Shown here: positions 27,992 to 37,218 of the stretch, piece after piece
Numbering within the stretch: position 1 is the first letter of the stretch
How the letters are laid out: each line of letters starts with the position of its first letter
DNA from: Streptomyces diastatochromogenes
Lineage (GTDB): Bacteria > Actinomycetota > Actinomycetes > Streptomycetales > Streptomycetaceae
Assembly: GCA_026913215.1 (NCBI GenBank)
Contig: JAPTYK010000001.1
Location: 124,001-188,000, forward strand
Direction of reading: 5' to 3'
Length of the DNA: 64,000 nt
Made by a program: the position numbers and the translations under genes
The notes under the pieces: generated by a model
Seen by the model: only the letters and a program-made list of their open reading frames with translations
What the model was told of the DNA's origin: nothing
Databases searched by the model: none

Positions 27992-28634
27992 GGGTGCGGC
28001 GCTCGGCCGCGTCGAAGGCGGGGGCGAGCGGGGCCAGGGTCGCGCGGAGGCGGTCGGGCAGGGAGCCGGAGGGCACGACCAGCCCTCCGGCGCCGAGGCC
28101 CCGGCGGCTTCCGCGTCCCCGGTCGGCTGGAGCCAGCCTTCCAGCGCGATGCGTACCGCCGCGGCCACGCTCGCCGCGAGAACGCGGGCCGTGTGCGTCC
28201 CGGAGCCGTCCAGGCGTTCGGCGAGCACCGCCGTCAGAGGGGCTCGATGCCGGTGGCGGCGTCGAGGAACGCGTCGCGCAGCGCGGGGCGGGTGGTGATC
28301 AGCAGCAGTGCCCGGGTTCGTGCTCACCGGTGTCCGTGTACTGCTCGACCACTGCCTCCGTGACGGCGTCGGCCAGGCGCGCTCCGCGGGCCGGGCCGCG
28401 ACTGCCGCCGCGATCCGTGCCTCCCGGTCCGCGGTGACGGCGGAGACGATCGCCTGCTCGCGGCTGGCGAAGTAGTTGTTAGGTGCGCGGCGAGACCCCG
28501 GCCGCCTCGGCGATGTCCTCGACCCGCACCTGGTCCGGTCCGCGCTCGACGGCCAGGCGCAGGGCCGCCTTCCGCAGCGCCTCGCGCGTGGCCTGCTTCT
28601 TCCGCTCCCGCAGCCCGGGGGGTGGTGTCGTCAC
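27984..28634 (-). CDS. TetR-family regulator, frameshifted several times
   Basis: GTG 28634 begins [20 protein letters not shown]; the TetR helix-turn-helix is [20 protein letters not shown] then VSPRT and, after a shift near 28483, [12 protein letters not shown]. Further shifts near 28320 and 28250 join the C-terminal ligand domain ([36 protein letters not shown]) and a last one near 28085 gives [20 protein letters not shown] and the stop at 27984. About 216 residues. It is divergent from the TIM-barrel gene, with a long palindrome between, so it probably represses that gene and itself. Confidence 0.75.
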
Positions 28635-28659
28635 GGTGCCAGCATGCCACACAGAAAGA

Positions 28660-28687
28660 TGCGTGTACGCAAACTTGCGTGCACGCA
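28660..28687. promoter_or_regulatory. 13-bp inverted repeat, likely TetR operator
   Basis: TGCGTGTACGCAA (28660-28672) and TTGCGTGCACGCA (28675-28687) are 13-bp arms with a 2-nt spacer and one mismatch. The site lies between the divergent TetR and TIM-barrel genes, 26 bp from the TetR start. Confidence 0.75.
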
Positions 28688-28737
28688 CTTTTACTGTCAG
28701 CCTCGACGCGACCGAGACCGACGGAGGAGACGTCACC

Positions 28738-29761
28738 ATGCGCGCAAGAGGAATGACCTACGACACCGGATTCGTCGTGCACGGCCGGACATCCCGCGAG
28801 GACTTCGACCTCGCGGTGGTCCGGCGCGAGCTCGCCATCATCCGCGACGACCTGCACTGCAACGCGGTCCAGATCATCGGCGGCGACCCGGACCGGCTGG
28901 AGGCGGCCGCCGGCGCCGCCGCCGAACTCGGCCTGGAGGTCTGGTTCTCGCCCTATCCGCTGGAGCTGGATCCGGAGCAGATCCTCGCGCTCTTCCGCGA
29001 CTGCGCCGAGCGGGCGGAACGGATCCGGCGGCAGGGGGCCACGGTCGTGTTCGTCGCGGGGGTCGAGCTGAGCGTGATGAACCACGGGTTCCTGCCCGGA
29101 GGGAGCCCGGAGGAGCGGGTCGAGGAGCTGATGGGCCGGCCCGAGCGGCGGGCCGAAGGGATGCGCGAGCTCGGCGTGCGCCTCAACGCGTTCCTCGGCG
29201 ACGCCGCGGCCGCGGTCCGCGAGCGCTTCCAGGGCGAACTCACCTACTCCTCCATCCAGTTCGAGCAGGTCGACTGGACCCACTTCGACATCGTGACGTT
29301 CGAGCTGATCCGCTCCGCCGAGGTCGCCGACCGGTTCCGGGAAGCGGTGCGCACCCTGGCCCGGGGCCCGAAGCCGCTCGCCGTCACCGGCTTCGGCACC
29401 GCGGCCTACCGAGGCGCGGGAGACCGCGGCGGGCGGGTGCTGGAAGTGGTCGAGTACGACCCTGAGACCAAGGCCCCCGTACGGCTGAACGGCACGTACG
29501 AGCGTGACGAGGCCGGTCAGGCCGCGTACCTGAGCGAACTGCTGGAGATCTTCGAGACCGAGGGCGTGGACAGCGCGTTCGTCTTCCTGTTCGCCCTGCC
29601 CGGCTACCCGCACCGCCCGGACGGCGACCCCGGGACGACCTGGACCGGGCCGGCCTGGGCATCGTCAAACTCCTCGAAGGACGCCGGGGCAGACCTACCC
29701 CGACATGGATTGGGAACCCAAGGCCGCCTTCGCCGCAGTGGCGCAGCGGTACCGGAGCTGA
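28738..29761 (+). CDS. TIM-barrel (glycoside hydrolase-like fold) protein of unknown function
   Basis: ATG 28738 is preceded by GGAGGAG at 28722-28728. About 340 residues show an alternating beta/alpha pattern with acidic strand ends: [107 protein letters not shown]. The strand-4 E and the E of IQFEQVDW could be catalytic acids, but this is a guess. Two missing Cs near 29634 and 29692 break the tail; repair gives [13 protein letters not shown] and a stop at 29761. It is controlled, I infer, by the divergent TetR protein. Confidence 0.7.
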
Positions 29762-29772
29762 GCTCGAACGAC

Positions 29773-29800
29773 GCCGCCCCGCCACGCGGGCGGGGGCGGC
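29773..29800. terminator. two-way terminator hairpin
   Basis: GCCGCCCCGCC pairs with GGCGGGGGCGGC (one extra G) around an ACGCG loop, between the convergent TIM-barrel and CPBP genes. Confidence 0.65.
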
Positions 29801-29820
29801 GGTACGGGTGCGGCCCGGGG

Positions 29821-30639
29821 TCAGCGCCCGGCGGCGCGAGGGGCGGCCGGTGCGGCGGCGTCCACGGCGTCGGGTTCGATCGTGCGGCGCTTGACGACCA
29901 CGAGGACGATCAGGACGACCTGGAGCAGGATCGGCAGGACCATCCCGGGAGAGGCCTCGGGGTCGGCGCCGACGGCGTTGGAGACGAGACCGAAGTCCCA
30001 CAGGCCGTGGACGAGCATCGGCAGGAGGAGGGTTCCGCCGACGCGCAGGCAGAGGTAGAAGAAGTAGCCGGACGTGGAGACGATCACGGCCTGGAGGAGC
30101 GCCTGGGCGCCCTCCCCGAAGGCGTTGCTGACGTGGACGACACCGAAGACCACGGAGGACCACAGGGCGACCTTGCCCTCGCCGAGTCCGGCGCGCCTGA
30201 AGACCTGCACGCCGATCCCTCGGAACATCAGCTCCTCGCCGACGCCGACCAGCAGGGTCATCACGATCAGGCTCAGGACGAGGGAGAGCGGCTGGTCGGC
30301 CAGGTTGGGGTAGTTCACCCCGAGGACGGCGACGACGAGCATCGAGACCGGCACGAACCGCACCCAGCGCCGCACGGGCGCGCGACAGGTCAGCACGCTG
30401 CCCCACCAGCCGAGCCAGGTCACCACGGCCGCGCCGAAGAGGACCGACAGGCCGATCGGGATCACACCGTCACGGACGACCGCCTCGGTGGTCGGGAACT
30501 GGCTGTCCCCGTCGCCCCGGTCGACGCCGATGAGCGCGCCGAGCCCTTGGAGGATCGCGAGGTAGACGACGACCACGACCAGGAACCACGGCCAGGTCAG
30601 CCGACGGCCGGCCGGGACGGGGGGCGGTTGTGCGGGCAT
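29821..30639 (-). CDS. CPBP-family intramembrane metalloprotease
   Basis: ATG 30639 follows GAGGAG. The 272-residue protein has about eight helices and the CPBP (Abi/CAAX protease) motifs: GVGEELMFRGIGVQ (EExxxR), SSVVFGVVHVSNAF (FxxxH) and PMLVHGLWDFGLVSNA (HxxxD-like). Members cut substrates in the membrane; in bacteria roles range from prenyl-protein processing to bacteriocin immunity. Substrate unknown. The region upstream (30640-30770) is AT-rich and contains TTGA/TCAA palindromic elements, likely the promoter. Intact frame. Confidence 0.88.
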   Translation of the reverse strand: MPAQPPPVPAGRRLTWPWFLVVVVVYLAILQGLGALIGVDRGDGDSQFPTTEAVVRDGVIPIGLSVLFGAAVVTWLGWWGSVLTCRAPVRRWVRFVPVSMLVVAVLGVNYPNLADQPLSLVLSLIVMTLLVGVGEELMFRGIGVQVFRRAGLGEGKVALWSSVVFGVVHVSNAFGEGAQALLQAVIVSTSGYFFYLCLRVGGTLLLPMLVHGLWDFGLVSNAVGADPEASPGMVLPILLQVVLIVLVVVKRRTIEPDAVDAAAPAAPRAAGR

Positions 30640-30786
30640 GACGCACTCCTCAGCAGTACGGCCTCGGCGTCGCCCGCACACACGGACGATCAGGGGTGCA
30701 CATATTCTCATAAGCTGCCAAAGCTTGAAAATTATCCTCAAATACCCCTAAGCGGACATGCTCGGGCGGCTGGAGTTCCCGGTCGA

Positions 30787-30814
30787 TTGTCAGTGGTGGA
30801 TGAGACGGTAGGAG
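30787..30814 (+). promoter_or_regulatory. candidate promoter of the VWA gene
   Basis: TTGTCA (30787-30792) and TAGGAG (30809-30814) are spaced 16 nt apart, about 29 nt before the VWA start. The -10 box deviates at its last base. Confidence 0.4.
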
Positions 30815-30842
30815 CATCAAGTCGAAAGAGGGGGAAGCCGTC

Positions 30843-31883
30843 TTGTCCGGAACTCAGAACTACATCAATCACGTCGCCCTGGTGCTGGACGCCAGTTCGT
30901 CCATGTCCCACCTGAGCCGCAAGGTCGTCGAAGTCGCCGACCAGCAGATCGCGTATCTGGCCCGCCGGTCGAAGGAACTGGACCAGGAGACGCGGGTCAC
31001 CGTGTACGTCTTCGCGGACAAGGTGGAATGCGTCATCTACGACAAGGACGTGCTGCGCATGCCGTCGCTCAAGCAGTTGTACCGGGCGGGCGGAATGACG
31101 GCGCTGCTGGCGGCCGCCCTGAAGTCGCAGCGGGAACTGGCGCAGACGGCTCAACTGTACGGTGACCACAGTTTTCTGACGTTCGTCCTCACCGACGGGC
31201 AGGAGAACGCGAGTCACCGCTGCCCGGACGCCCCGGCCGGAACCTCGCGCGAACTGGTCGAGGCGGTGGCCGAGATGATCAGGACGCAGGAGGACAACTG
31301 GACCCTCGCCGTTCTCGTGCCGGACCAGATGGGCAAGCGCGAGGCGATGAACTGCGGTTTCCCCAAGGAGAACGTCGCGATCTGGGACGCCACGAGCACC
31401 CAGGGCCTGGAGGAGGCCGGGCAGGTCATCCGCGAGGCCACCGAGAAGTTCATGGTGGGCCGCACCCAGGGAATTCGCGGATCGCGCGCGGTGTTCTCCA
31501 CGGGCGCGGAGACGGTCAACAAGGACACCATCAAGGCCGCGGGGCTCACCCCGGTGAATTCGTCGGAGTACCAGCTGATTCCGGTTTCCCGTGACGCGGC
31601 GATCCGGGACTGGGTCGTCGAATCCGGGCACACCTATCGGACGGGATGCGCCTTCTACCAGCTGACCAAGCCGGAGAAGATCCAGGCGCGGAAGCAGATC
31701 GCCGTACTGGAGAAGAAGACGGACCGGGTGTACACGGGACCGCAGGCGCGGGCGCTGCTCGGTCTGCCGGACGTGGAGACGCGCGTCAAGCCCGATCACA
31801 ACGACGAATTCACCATTTTCGTGCAGAGCACCAGCGTCAATCGGAAACTCGTGTCCCACACGCGCGTTCTCCTCATGGGCTGA
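30843..31883 (+). CDS. VWA-domain protein of unknown role
   Basis: TTG 30843 follows AGAGGGGGAAG. Of the 346 residues, 1-210 form a von Willebrand A domain with a complete metal site: VALVLDASSSMS (DxSxS), the Thr of GGMTALLAA and FVLTDGQENAS. The C-terminal ~130 residues (TYRTGCAFYQLTKPEKIQAR, VYTGPQARALLGLP, TIFVQSTSVNRKLVSHTRV) match nothing I recognise. No signal peptide, so cytoplasmic. The gene uses clearly more A/T-ending codons (AAT, ATT, GAA, TTC mix) than its neighbours, which may mark transfer. Intact frame, single-gene unit. Confidence 0.75.
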   Translation: MSGTQNYINHVALVLDASSSMSHLSRKVVEVADQQIAYLARRSKELDQETRVTVYVFADKVECVIYDKDVLRMPSLKQLYRAGGMTALLAAALKSQRELAQTAQLYGDHSFLTFVLTDGQENASHRCPDAPAGTSRELVEAVAEMIRTQEDNWTLAVLVPDQMGKREAMNCGFPKENVAIWDATSTQGLEEAGQVIREATEKFMVGRTQGIRGSRAVFSTGAETVNKDTIKAAGLTPVNSSEYQLIPVSRDAAIRDWVVESGHTYRTGCAFYQLTKPEKIQARKQIAVLEKKTDRVYTGPQARALLGLPDVETRVKPDHNDEFTIFVQSTSVNRKLVSHTRVLLMG

Positions 31884-32060
31884 TCGCTCCGGCATCGAGG
31901 CGAGCCGCCGTGCGCGCGATGGTCCGGGCGTCGCCCACGCATGGATCCGCCCACGTGTCCGCGGTCGCGGACCGTGCGCCCGACGGGACCGTACGGAGTC
32001 GGGTGGCGCGGGGCGCGGCGGCGGGCGTGGTCGGCCGGAGGTGTTCCGTACCCTGGCGTC

Positions 32061-32961
32061 ATGCGTATGCGCCCCACTCTGAGCTGGACCCCGAAGAGGA
32101 CCTGCCGCCGGGTACGACGGACCTGGGGCCGGTCGCCGATGCGTTGGAGGCCGGCGGGGTGCTGGTGCTCAGCGGCGCGGGCATCTCCACGGAGTCGGGG
32201 ATCCCCGACTACCGGGGGGAGGGCGGAAGCCTGAGCCGGCACACCCCGATGACGTACCAGGACTTCACCGGCAGCGCCCGGGCCCGACGGCGGTACTGGG
32301 CGCGCAGCCACCTCGGCTGGCGCACCTTCGGCCGTGCCCGGCCCAACGCCGGACACCTGGCCGTGGCGGCCTTCGCGCGCCGGGGCCTGCTCTCGGGTGT
32401 GATCACGCAGAACGTCGACGGGCTCCACCAGGCCGCCGGGAGCGGGGACGTCGTGGAGCTCCACGGCAGCCTGGCGCGGGTCGTGTGCTCTCCTGCGGGG
32501 CGTACAGTCCGCGCCGCGAGCTCGCCGAGCGGCTCGAAGAGGCCAATGCGGGCTTCGAGCCGGTGGCGGCCGGGATCAACCCGGACGGTGACGCCGACCT
32601 GACCGACGAGCAGGTCGGCGACTTCCGCGTGGTGCCCTGCGCGAACTGCGGCGGTGTCCTCAAGCCCGACGTGGTGTTCTTCGGGGAGGCCGTACCGCCG
32701 GCGCGGGTCGAGCACTGCCGCAGGCTGGTCGGTGAGGCGGCCTCGCTGCTCGTTCTGGGCTCCTCGCTCACCGTGATGTCCGGCCTCCGGTTCGTACGGC
32801 AGGCCGCCCAGGCCGGGACACCGGTGCTGATCATCAACCGGGACCCGACGCGCGGCGACCGGCACGCCCTCACCCGGGTCGCCCTCCCGCTCGGGGCGGC
32901 CCTCACCGCCCTCACCGACCGGCTGGGAATCCCCGCCGACGGGCAGGCGGGTCCGGGCTGA
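32061..32961 (+). CDS. Sir2-family NAD-dependent protein deacylase, two frameshifts
   Basis: ATG 32061 (or 32067); a missing C near 32090 breaks SWTPEEDLPPGTTDL. The sirtuin core is clear: VLVLSGAGISTESGIPDYRG (NAD-binding), ITQNVDGLHQAAGS with catalytic His in VELHGSLARVVC. A second missing C near 32490 breaks the first zinc pair CLSCG; the second pair is CANCGG. KPDVVFFGEAVPP, LLVLGSSLTVMSG and VLIINRDPT complete the fold. About 300 residues. It removes acyl groups from lysines using NAD. A TACCCT box close to the ATG hints at a leaderless message. Confidence 0.88.
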
Positions 32962-33091
32962 AGCATCAGCGGCAGGTGACCGCGGGCGGCGGGTCCTCCT
33001 GGCTCCCGGCGATTCCGGACACCCGCGCCGAGCCTCCGCACCGGGCCTACACGCCGGGCCTCCGCACCGCCCTCCGCACCGTATGGAACCT

Positions 33092-34540
33092 CTACACCGT
33101 AGTGAAGAGGATCTTGTTCTTGCCGGAGAAGAGGGGGTCGGCGCGGACGAGTTTGGCCTGGACGGTCGCGCCCAGGTGGAGCTCGGCGCCGGACGTGATC
33201 CTGCCCATCACGGCGGGTTCCGCCAGGTGGACCGTGCCCTCCTTCGGTCTGTCGTCCTCCGCGTCGGTGTTGATGATCGTGCCGCCGAAGACCTCGTCCA
33301 CCCGGTTCTTGAGCACCGCGGCCTCCACCAGGTCCACCGCGCGCCGGTCCGCCGTCCCGCCCTTTCCCGCTCCATGTCGCAGGGCAGGCACCGCAGGGCG
33401 TCGAGGACCCAGTTCGGCGGGGCCTGGCGGCGCACGCGGCCACGCACAGCTCACCGGCGTACCGGTCGACCAGGCGCCGCAGCGGAGCGGTGCAGTGGGC
33501 GTAGGGGCCGCGAGGGCCGCGTGGCCCGTGTGCTTCGGGATCCGGTGGTCGCGGAAGGTGGTGTACTCCGCCTTGAGCAGCATGACGGTGGCCTCGCTGA
33601 GGAAGGCCATGTGCTTCTGGTCGGCCGGGTCGAGGGAGTCGACCAGCGTGGCGTAGGAGACGCCGGGCTTCCAGTCGATGCCCAGGAGCTTCGCGATGTC
33701 ACGCACGCGCCGGACCACTCCCGGGTCGGTCTGCTCCTGCTGGGTCCGCAGGATCCCGGTACCGCTGTCGAGCATGATCTGTGCGGCGGCCATGCCGGTC
33801 AGGAGGGAGATCTGCTCGTTCCAGCCCTTCACGGGCAGTGCCGCCGCGTAGCTCAGCCGGAACGTTCCGTCCTTCAGGGTGACCTCCTGGTCCGGCAGGT
33901 TCACCGAGATCCCGCCGCGCGCGGCCTCGGCGGCCTCCCGCAGTTTCCCGATCTCGCGCAGCAGGGCGACGGGTTCCTCGGCCGTTCCGGCGTCGAGGTC
34001 CTGCTGTACGCCCTGGTAGTCGAGTCGGGTCAGGCTGCGGACCTTGGCCCGGCCGACCGTAGAGCCGGTCACGCCGCCGTCGGCGTCGAGGTCGTGCTGC
34101 CACAGCAGGGCGGGGACGATCTGGCCCGGGAGCAGGCTGGCTGGTCCCTCGGAGAGCGACGGCGGGTGCAGGGGCACCTTGAGGTCGGGGAAGTACAGCG
34201 TCTCGATCCGGTCGTGGGCCTCGGCGTCCAGCGGGCTGCCGGGCTTGACGAAGGCGGCCACGTCGGCGATGGCGTAGTACACGCGGTACCCGCCGCCGGG
34301 CCGCCGCTCCAGGTGCATGGCCTGGTCGAGGTCCTTCGAGGTCGGCGGGTCGATCGTGAACAACGGCAGGTCGGTGGCGTCCTTGTCGGGCAGCCGGACC
34401 GCGGCCTTGGCGGCCTCCGCCGCTTCGAGCACGTGCGCGGGAAACTCCGCGGAGGCCTTCAGCTCGGCCCGCAGCTGCCGCAGTGCCTCGAGCAGGGCGT
34501 CCTGTGCTTCGGGGGACATGTGCGTCCGGCGGCGTCGCAT
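33092..34540 (-). CDS. RNB-domain ribonuclease (RNase II family), frameshifted near the end
   Basis: The RNB catalytic domain is evident: TDLPLFTIDPPTSKDLDQAM carries the metal-binding Asp cluster, RVYYAIADVAAFVKPGSPLD follows, and AEAHDRIETLYFPD and LSYAAALPVKGWNEQISLLT are typical of the actinobacterial short RNB proteins. Between 33370 and 33525 several missing bases scramble HAALAAPYAHCTAPLRRLVD and the helix after it; the original frame then resumes (AAVLKNRVDEVFGGTIINTD) and runs to an S1-like C-terminus and TAG 33092. About 482 residues. It degrades RNA 3-prime to 5-prime. Confidence 0.87.
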   Translation of the reverse strand: MRRRRTHMSPEAQDALLEALRQLRAELKASAEFPAHVLEAAEAAKAAVRLPDKDATDLPLFTIDPPTSKDLDQAMHLERRPGGGYRVYYAIADVAAFVKPGSPLDAEAHDRIETLYFPDLKVPLHPPSLSEGPASLLPGQIVPALLWQHDLDADGGVTGSTVGRAKVRSLTRLDYQGVQQDLDAGTAEEPVALLREIGKLREAAEAARGGISVNLPDQEVTLKDGTFRLSYAAALPVKGWNEQISLLTGMAAAQIMLDSGTGILRTQQEQTDPGVVRRVRDIAKLLGIDWKPGVSYATLVDSLDPADQKHMAFLSEATVMLLKAEYTTFRDHRIPKHTGHAALAAPTPTAPLRCGAWSTGTPVSCAWPRAPPGPAELGPRRPAVPALRHGAGKGGTADRRAVDLVEAAVLKNRVDEVFGGTIINTDAEDDRPKEGTVHLAEPAVMGRITSGAELHLGATVQAKLVRADPLFSGKNKILFTTV

Positions 34541-34762
34541 GCGTCGAGCGTAGGGCGGCGCTCACGGAGCGGCACGGCGAGCGGGTCCGGGCGGGGGTGG
34601 GAGGAAGGGGGCTTGCGCGGACGAGAGGTCTGCCGGGAGGTTCGCGATCACGGCCCGGTTCCCGGAGGAACCATTCGTCACGGCCGTCCGTCCTGTCCAC
34701 GGGGGTCACAGAGGCGCAACTCCCTTCGCTCTTCACCATCGAGGTTCGATTCGAGGAGATCC

Positions 34763-35530
34763 ATGGCCGACACCGTCGACTCACTGGCCACCCGTTTCCA
34801 CGATCTGCTGGTGGCCCTCCTGACCCAGGGGCCCGCCACGGTGGGCACCGCGGGTCTCCACGACGTCGTCGCGCGCGCCACGGCGCTCGGTCCCGACGGC
34901 GCGTGGCTCGCCGCCGCGGGCCACGCGGGCCTCGGCGGTCTGGCCTGCGCGCACGGGCAGACGGATCAGGCCGTCCTCCACTTCGACGCAGCGGTGTCCG
35001 CCGGGTACAACGACTGCGTGGCGCTCCACGTCGCCCCCGTGCGTCCACTGCACGGCGATCCCCGCTTCCAGGACCTGTACCGGCGGATGCGCGTCACCCA
35101 GGGCGACCTCGACGAGATGTTCTGGCTGCACCAGGAGATGCAGATCATGTCGAGGGAAGCCCAGGAGATGGCCGTCGACAACGTCGGCCGCCTCGACACC
35201 GGGGTGTCGGTTCTCCCCAGGCCCCCATGCCGACCCGCGCGCCGCACACCCCGGTGTGCTGGTCACCCGCCTCGATCTCGCCGCGACCGGGGCCGCGCTC
35301 CGGCAGACCGTCCTGAAGGCGGAGTTCCAGCGCAGCGCCGGCAACACCGGTCTCGGTCTCATCGACGACACCTGGGACCACCCCCGCGCCAGGTACGACG
35401 CCCGGTACGCCGACGAGTCGGACGACCGGCGCCTGCGGGCGGCCGAGGCCCGTGCTTTCGTCGAACGTCCCGGCGCCGGCGCCACGCTCGCCCCTGCCCG
35501 CCCCTGGGCTCGATCACCTACCCGGCCTGA
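34763..35530 (+). CDS. TPR-like protein of unknown function, two frameshifts
   Basis: ATG 34763 follows GAGGAG. The N-terminal ~115 residues look like tetratricopeptide helices (AAGHAGLGGLACAHGQTDQA, LHFDAAVSAGYNDC, LHGDPRFQDLYRRM). Then come QGDLDEMFWLHQEMQIMSRE and, after a shift near 35220, LVTRLDLAATGAALRQTVLK and NTGLGLIDDTWDHPRARYDA. A second shift near 35500 yields PLGSITYPA and the stop at 35530. I do not recognise the family beyond the TPR-like part. Confidence 0.55.
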   Translation: MADTVDSLATRFHDLLVALLTQGPATVGTAGLHDVVARATALGPDGAWLAAAGHAGLGGLACAHGQTDQAVLHFDAAVSAGYNDCVALHVAPVRPLHGDPRFQDLYRRMRVTQGDLDEMFWLHQEMQIMSREAQEMAVDNVGRLDTGVSVLPRPPCRPARRTPRCAGHPPRSRRDRGRAPADRPEGGVPAQRRQHRSRSHRRHLGPPPRQVRRPVRRRVGRPAPAGGRGPCFRRTSRRRRHARPCPPLGSITYPA

Positions 35531-35691
35531 CGGAAAGGGCCGCCCCGGCCGAGCGGGCGGCGGCGGCCCGCCGGGGCCTCGGGAAGTGAGCCGTTCGCGT
35601 CTTCTCGGTAGCGTGATCGTCCACCGCATGGAACGACCGTGCGTCCGGCCGGCCCGCAGGAGGGCCTCCGGTGGAGAGTGACGAGGCTGTG

Positions 35692-36071
35692 ATGAGTGAA
35701 CTGTCGAGACCCGAGATCGACCTTCCGGAGGGTGAGGCCCCGAGGAGCTGACGGTCCGGGACATCGTCGTCGGGGACGGGCTGGAGGCGAAGCCGGGACG
35801 GGTCGTCCAGGTGCACTACGTCGGAGTCACCTTCGCGTCCGGCAAGGAGTTCGACGCCTCCTGGGACCGGGGGCAGCCGTTCAAGTTCGCCGTGGGCGGC
35901 GGCCGGGTCATCAAGGGCTGGGACCGGGGGATCAGGGGGATGAGGGTCGGCGGCCGGCGCGAGATCATCGTTCCGCCGCGCCTCGGCTACGGCAAGGAGT
36001 CGCCCTCGCCGTCGATCCCGGCGGGCTCGACGCTCGTCTTCGTGGTGGATCTGCTCTCGGTCGCCGTCTGA
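35692..36071 (+). CDS. FKBP-type peptidyl-prolyl cis-trans isomerase, one frameshift
   Basis: ATG 35692 begins MSELSRPEIDLPEGEA; one C is missing near 35742 (EAPEELTVRDIVVG expected), causing a false stop. The FKBP domain then has VVQVHYVGVTFASGKEFDAS, FKFAVGGGRVIKGWDRGIRG and the conserved RREIIVPPRLGYGKE and STLVFVVDLLSV. At ~125 residues it is the single-domain cytoplasmic form common in Streptomyces. It speeds proline isomerisation in protein folding and binds FK506/rapamycin-type ligands. Confidence 0.9.
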
Positions 36072-36188
36072 GGGAGGGGCCGGCCACCGACGCGGGGGGG
36101 GCCACCCGATCGTTCCGGGCACGGATCATCGGGTGGCGGGCGGGTGGCGGTTCCTACGGTGAAGACGTCAAGGGAAGGACACGCAGCC

Positions 36189-37082
36189 GTGCTGGAGCAG
36201 CTCAACCAGGCGCTCGACCACATCGAGCGCCGCCTCCGAGCGGAGGCGGGCCGGGAGGTCGACGTCGCCGAGGTCGCCCAGATCGCGACGACGTCGGAGT
36301 ACCACTTCCGGCGCCTGTTCTCGGCGCTCGCCGGGATGCCGCTCTCCGTGTACGTACGGCGCCGGCGCATGACGCTCGCCGGGGCCGAGGTGCTGGGCGG
36401 GGAGCGGACGCTGCTCGACGTGGCCGTGCGGTACGGGTACGGCTCGGGCGAGGCGTTCGCGCGGGCGTTCCGGTCGGTGCACGGCATCGGGCCGGGCGAG
36501 GCCCGGCGCACGGGTGCGACGCTCACGGCGCAGCCGCGCATGTCCTTCCGCGTCGTCGTCGAAGGGAGCACGACCATGCGGTACCGGATCGTCGAGAAGG
36601 AAGCGTTTCGGGTCGTCGGCAGGAAGGCGCGGGTCCCGCTCGTGCACGAGGGGGTCAACGCGGCGGCCGCGGCCCACGTGGAGAGCCTGGACGCGCGGGC
36701 GATCGTACGGATGAAGGAGCTGGCCGACGGGGAGCCGGAGGGAGTCCTGTCGGCGGTGGTCCACCTGACCGACAGCCGGGAGGAGGGCGCCGAGGTGGAC
36801 TACTGGATCGGTGCGGTCACCGGCCCCGGGGCGGTCGCCGAGGAGCTCGACGCCCTCGACGTGCCGGCCGGGACCTGGGCGGTCTTCGACAACCACGGGC
36901 CCTATCCCCGCGCCCTCCAGGAGCTGTGGCGGGACGTGTTCACCCAGTGGTTCCCGTCCAACCCGTACGCGAGCCGGCCCGGTCCCGAGCTGCTGCGGAC
37001 GCGGCCGGTGGACATCGGCGAGGAGACCGACTCCCAGCTGTGGATCCCGGTCGAACGGATCGGCGGGAGCGCCGGGGCGTGA
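36189..37082 (+). CDS. AraC-family regulator with GyrI-like effector domain
   Basis: GTG 36189 lies 9 nt after GGGAAGGA and begins VLEQLNQALDHIERRL. The two AraC helix-turn-helix units are VDVAEVAQIATTSEYHFRRL and LDVAVRYGYGSGEAFARAFR (residues 18-95). The C-terminal 150 residues (YRIVEKEAFRVVGRKARVPL, VDYWIGAVTGPG, PAGTWAVFDNHGPYPRALQE, QLWIPVERIG) are the GyrI-like small-molecule domain of the SoxS/Rob-BmrR type. It likely responds to amphipathic compounds. Intact frame. Confidence 0.88.
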   Translation: MLEQLNQALDHIERRLRAEAGREVDVAEVAQIATTSEYHFRRLFSALAGMPLSVYVRRRRMTLAGAEVLGGERTLLDVAVRYGYGSGEAFARAFRSVHGIGPGEARRTGATLTAQPRMSFRVVVEGSTTMRYRIVEKEAFRVVGRKARVPLVHEGVNAAAAAHVESLDARAIVRMKELADGEPEGVLSAVVHLTDSREEGAEVDYWIGAVTGPGAVAEELDALDVPAGTWAVFDNHGPYPRALQELWRDVFTQWFPSNPYASRPGPELLRTRPVDIGEETDSQLWIPVERIGGSAGA

Positions 37083-37218
37083 ACAGCGGCCCCCCGGGGG
37101 CCGCCCGGCGCGCGCGGGGCCGGGGTTCACTCCTGGGGGGCTTCCCTCGGCATTCGCCGGACCGCCGCCTCGGCGGCGGTCTAGCGTACGGGCAACGCGG
37201 TCACCCGAGGAGGATCCT

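Noticed and set aside
28483..30915. Single 810-codon frame joining the TIM-barrel gene with the antisense of the CPBP gene
   Set aside because: Homology stops at about 29634, where missing Cs occur, and the stop at 29761 in the repaired frame ends the gene before a terminator hairpin.
33040..33080. CCTCCGCACCG repeats between sir2 and the RNB gene
   Set aside because: Three short imperfect copies in GC-rich DNA with no hairpin or site-like spacing; not enough to call a feature.
36144..36188. Extended start of the AraC/GyrI regulator at 36144
   Set aside because: The extension lacks homology and contains the RBS of the GTG at 36189.
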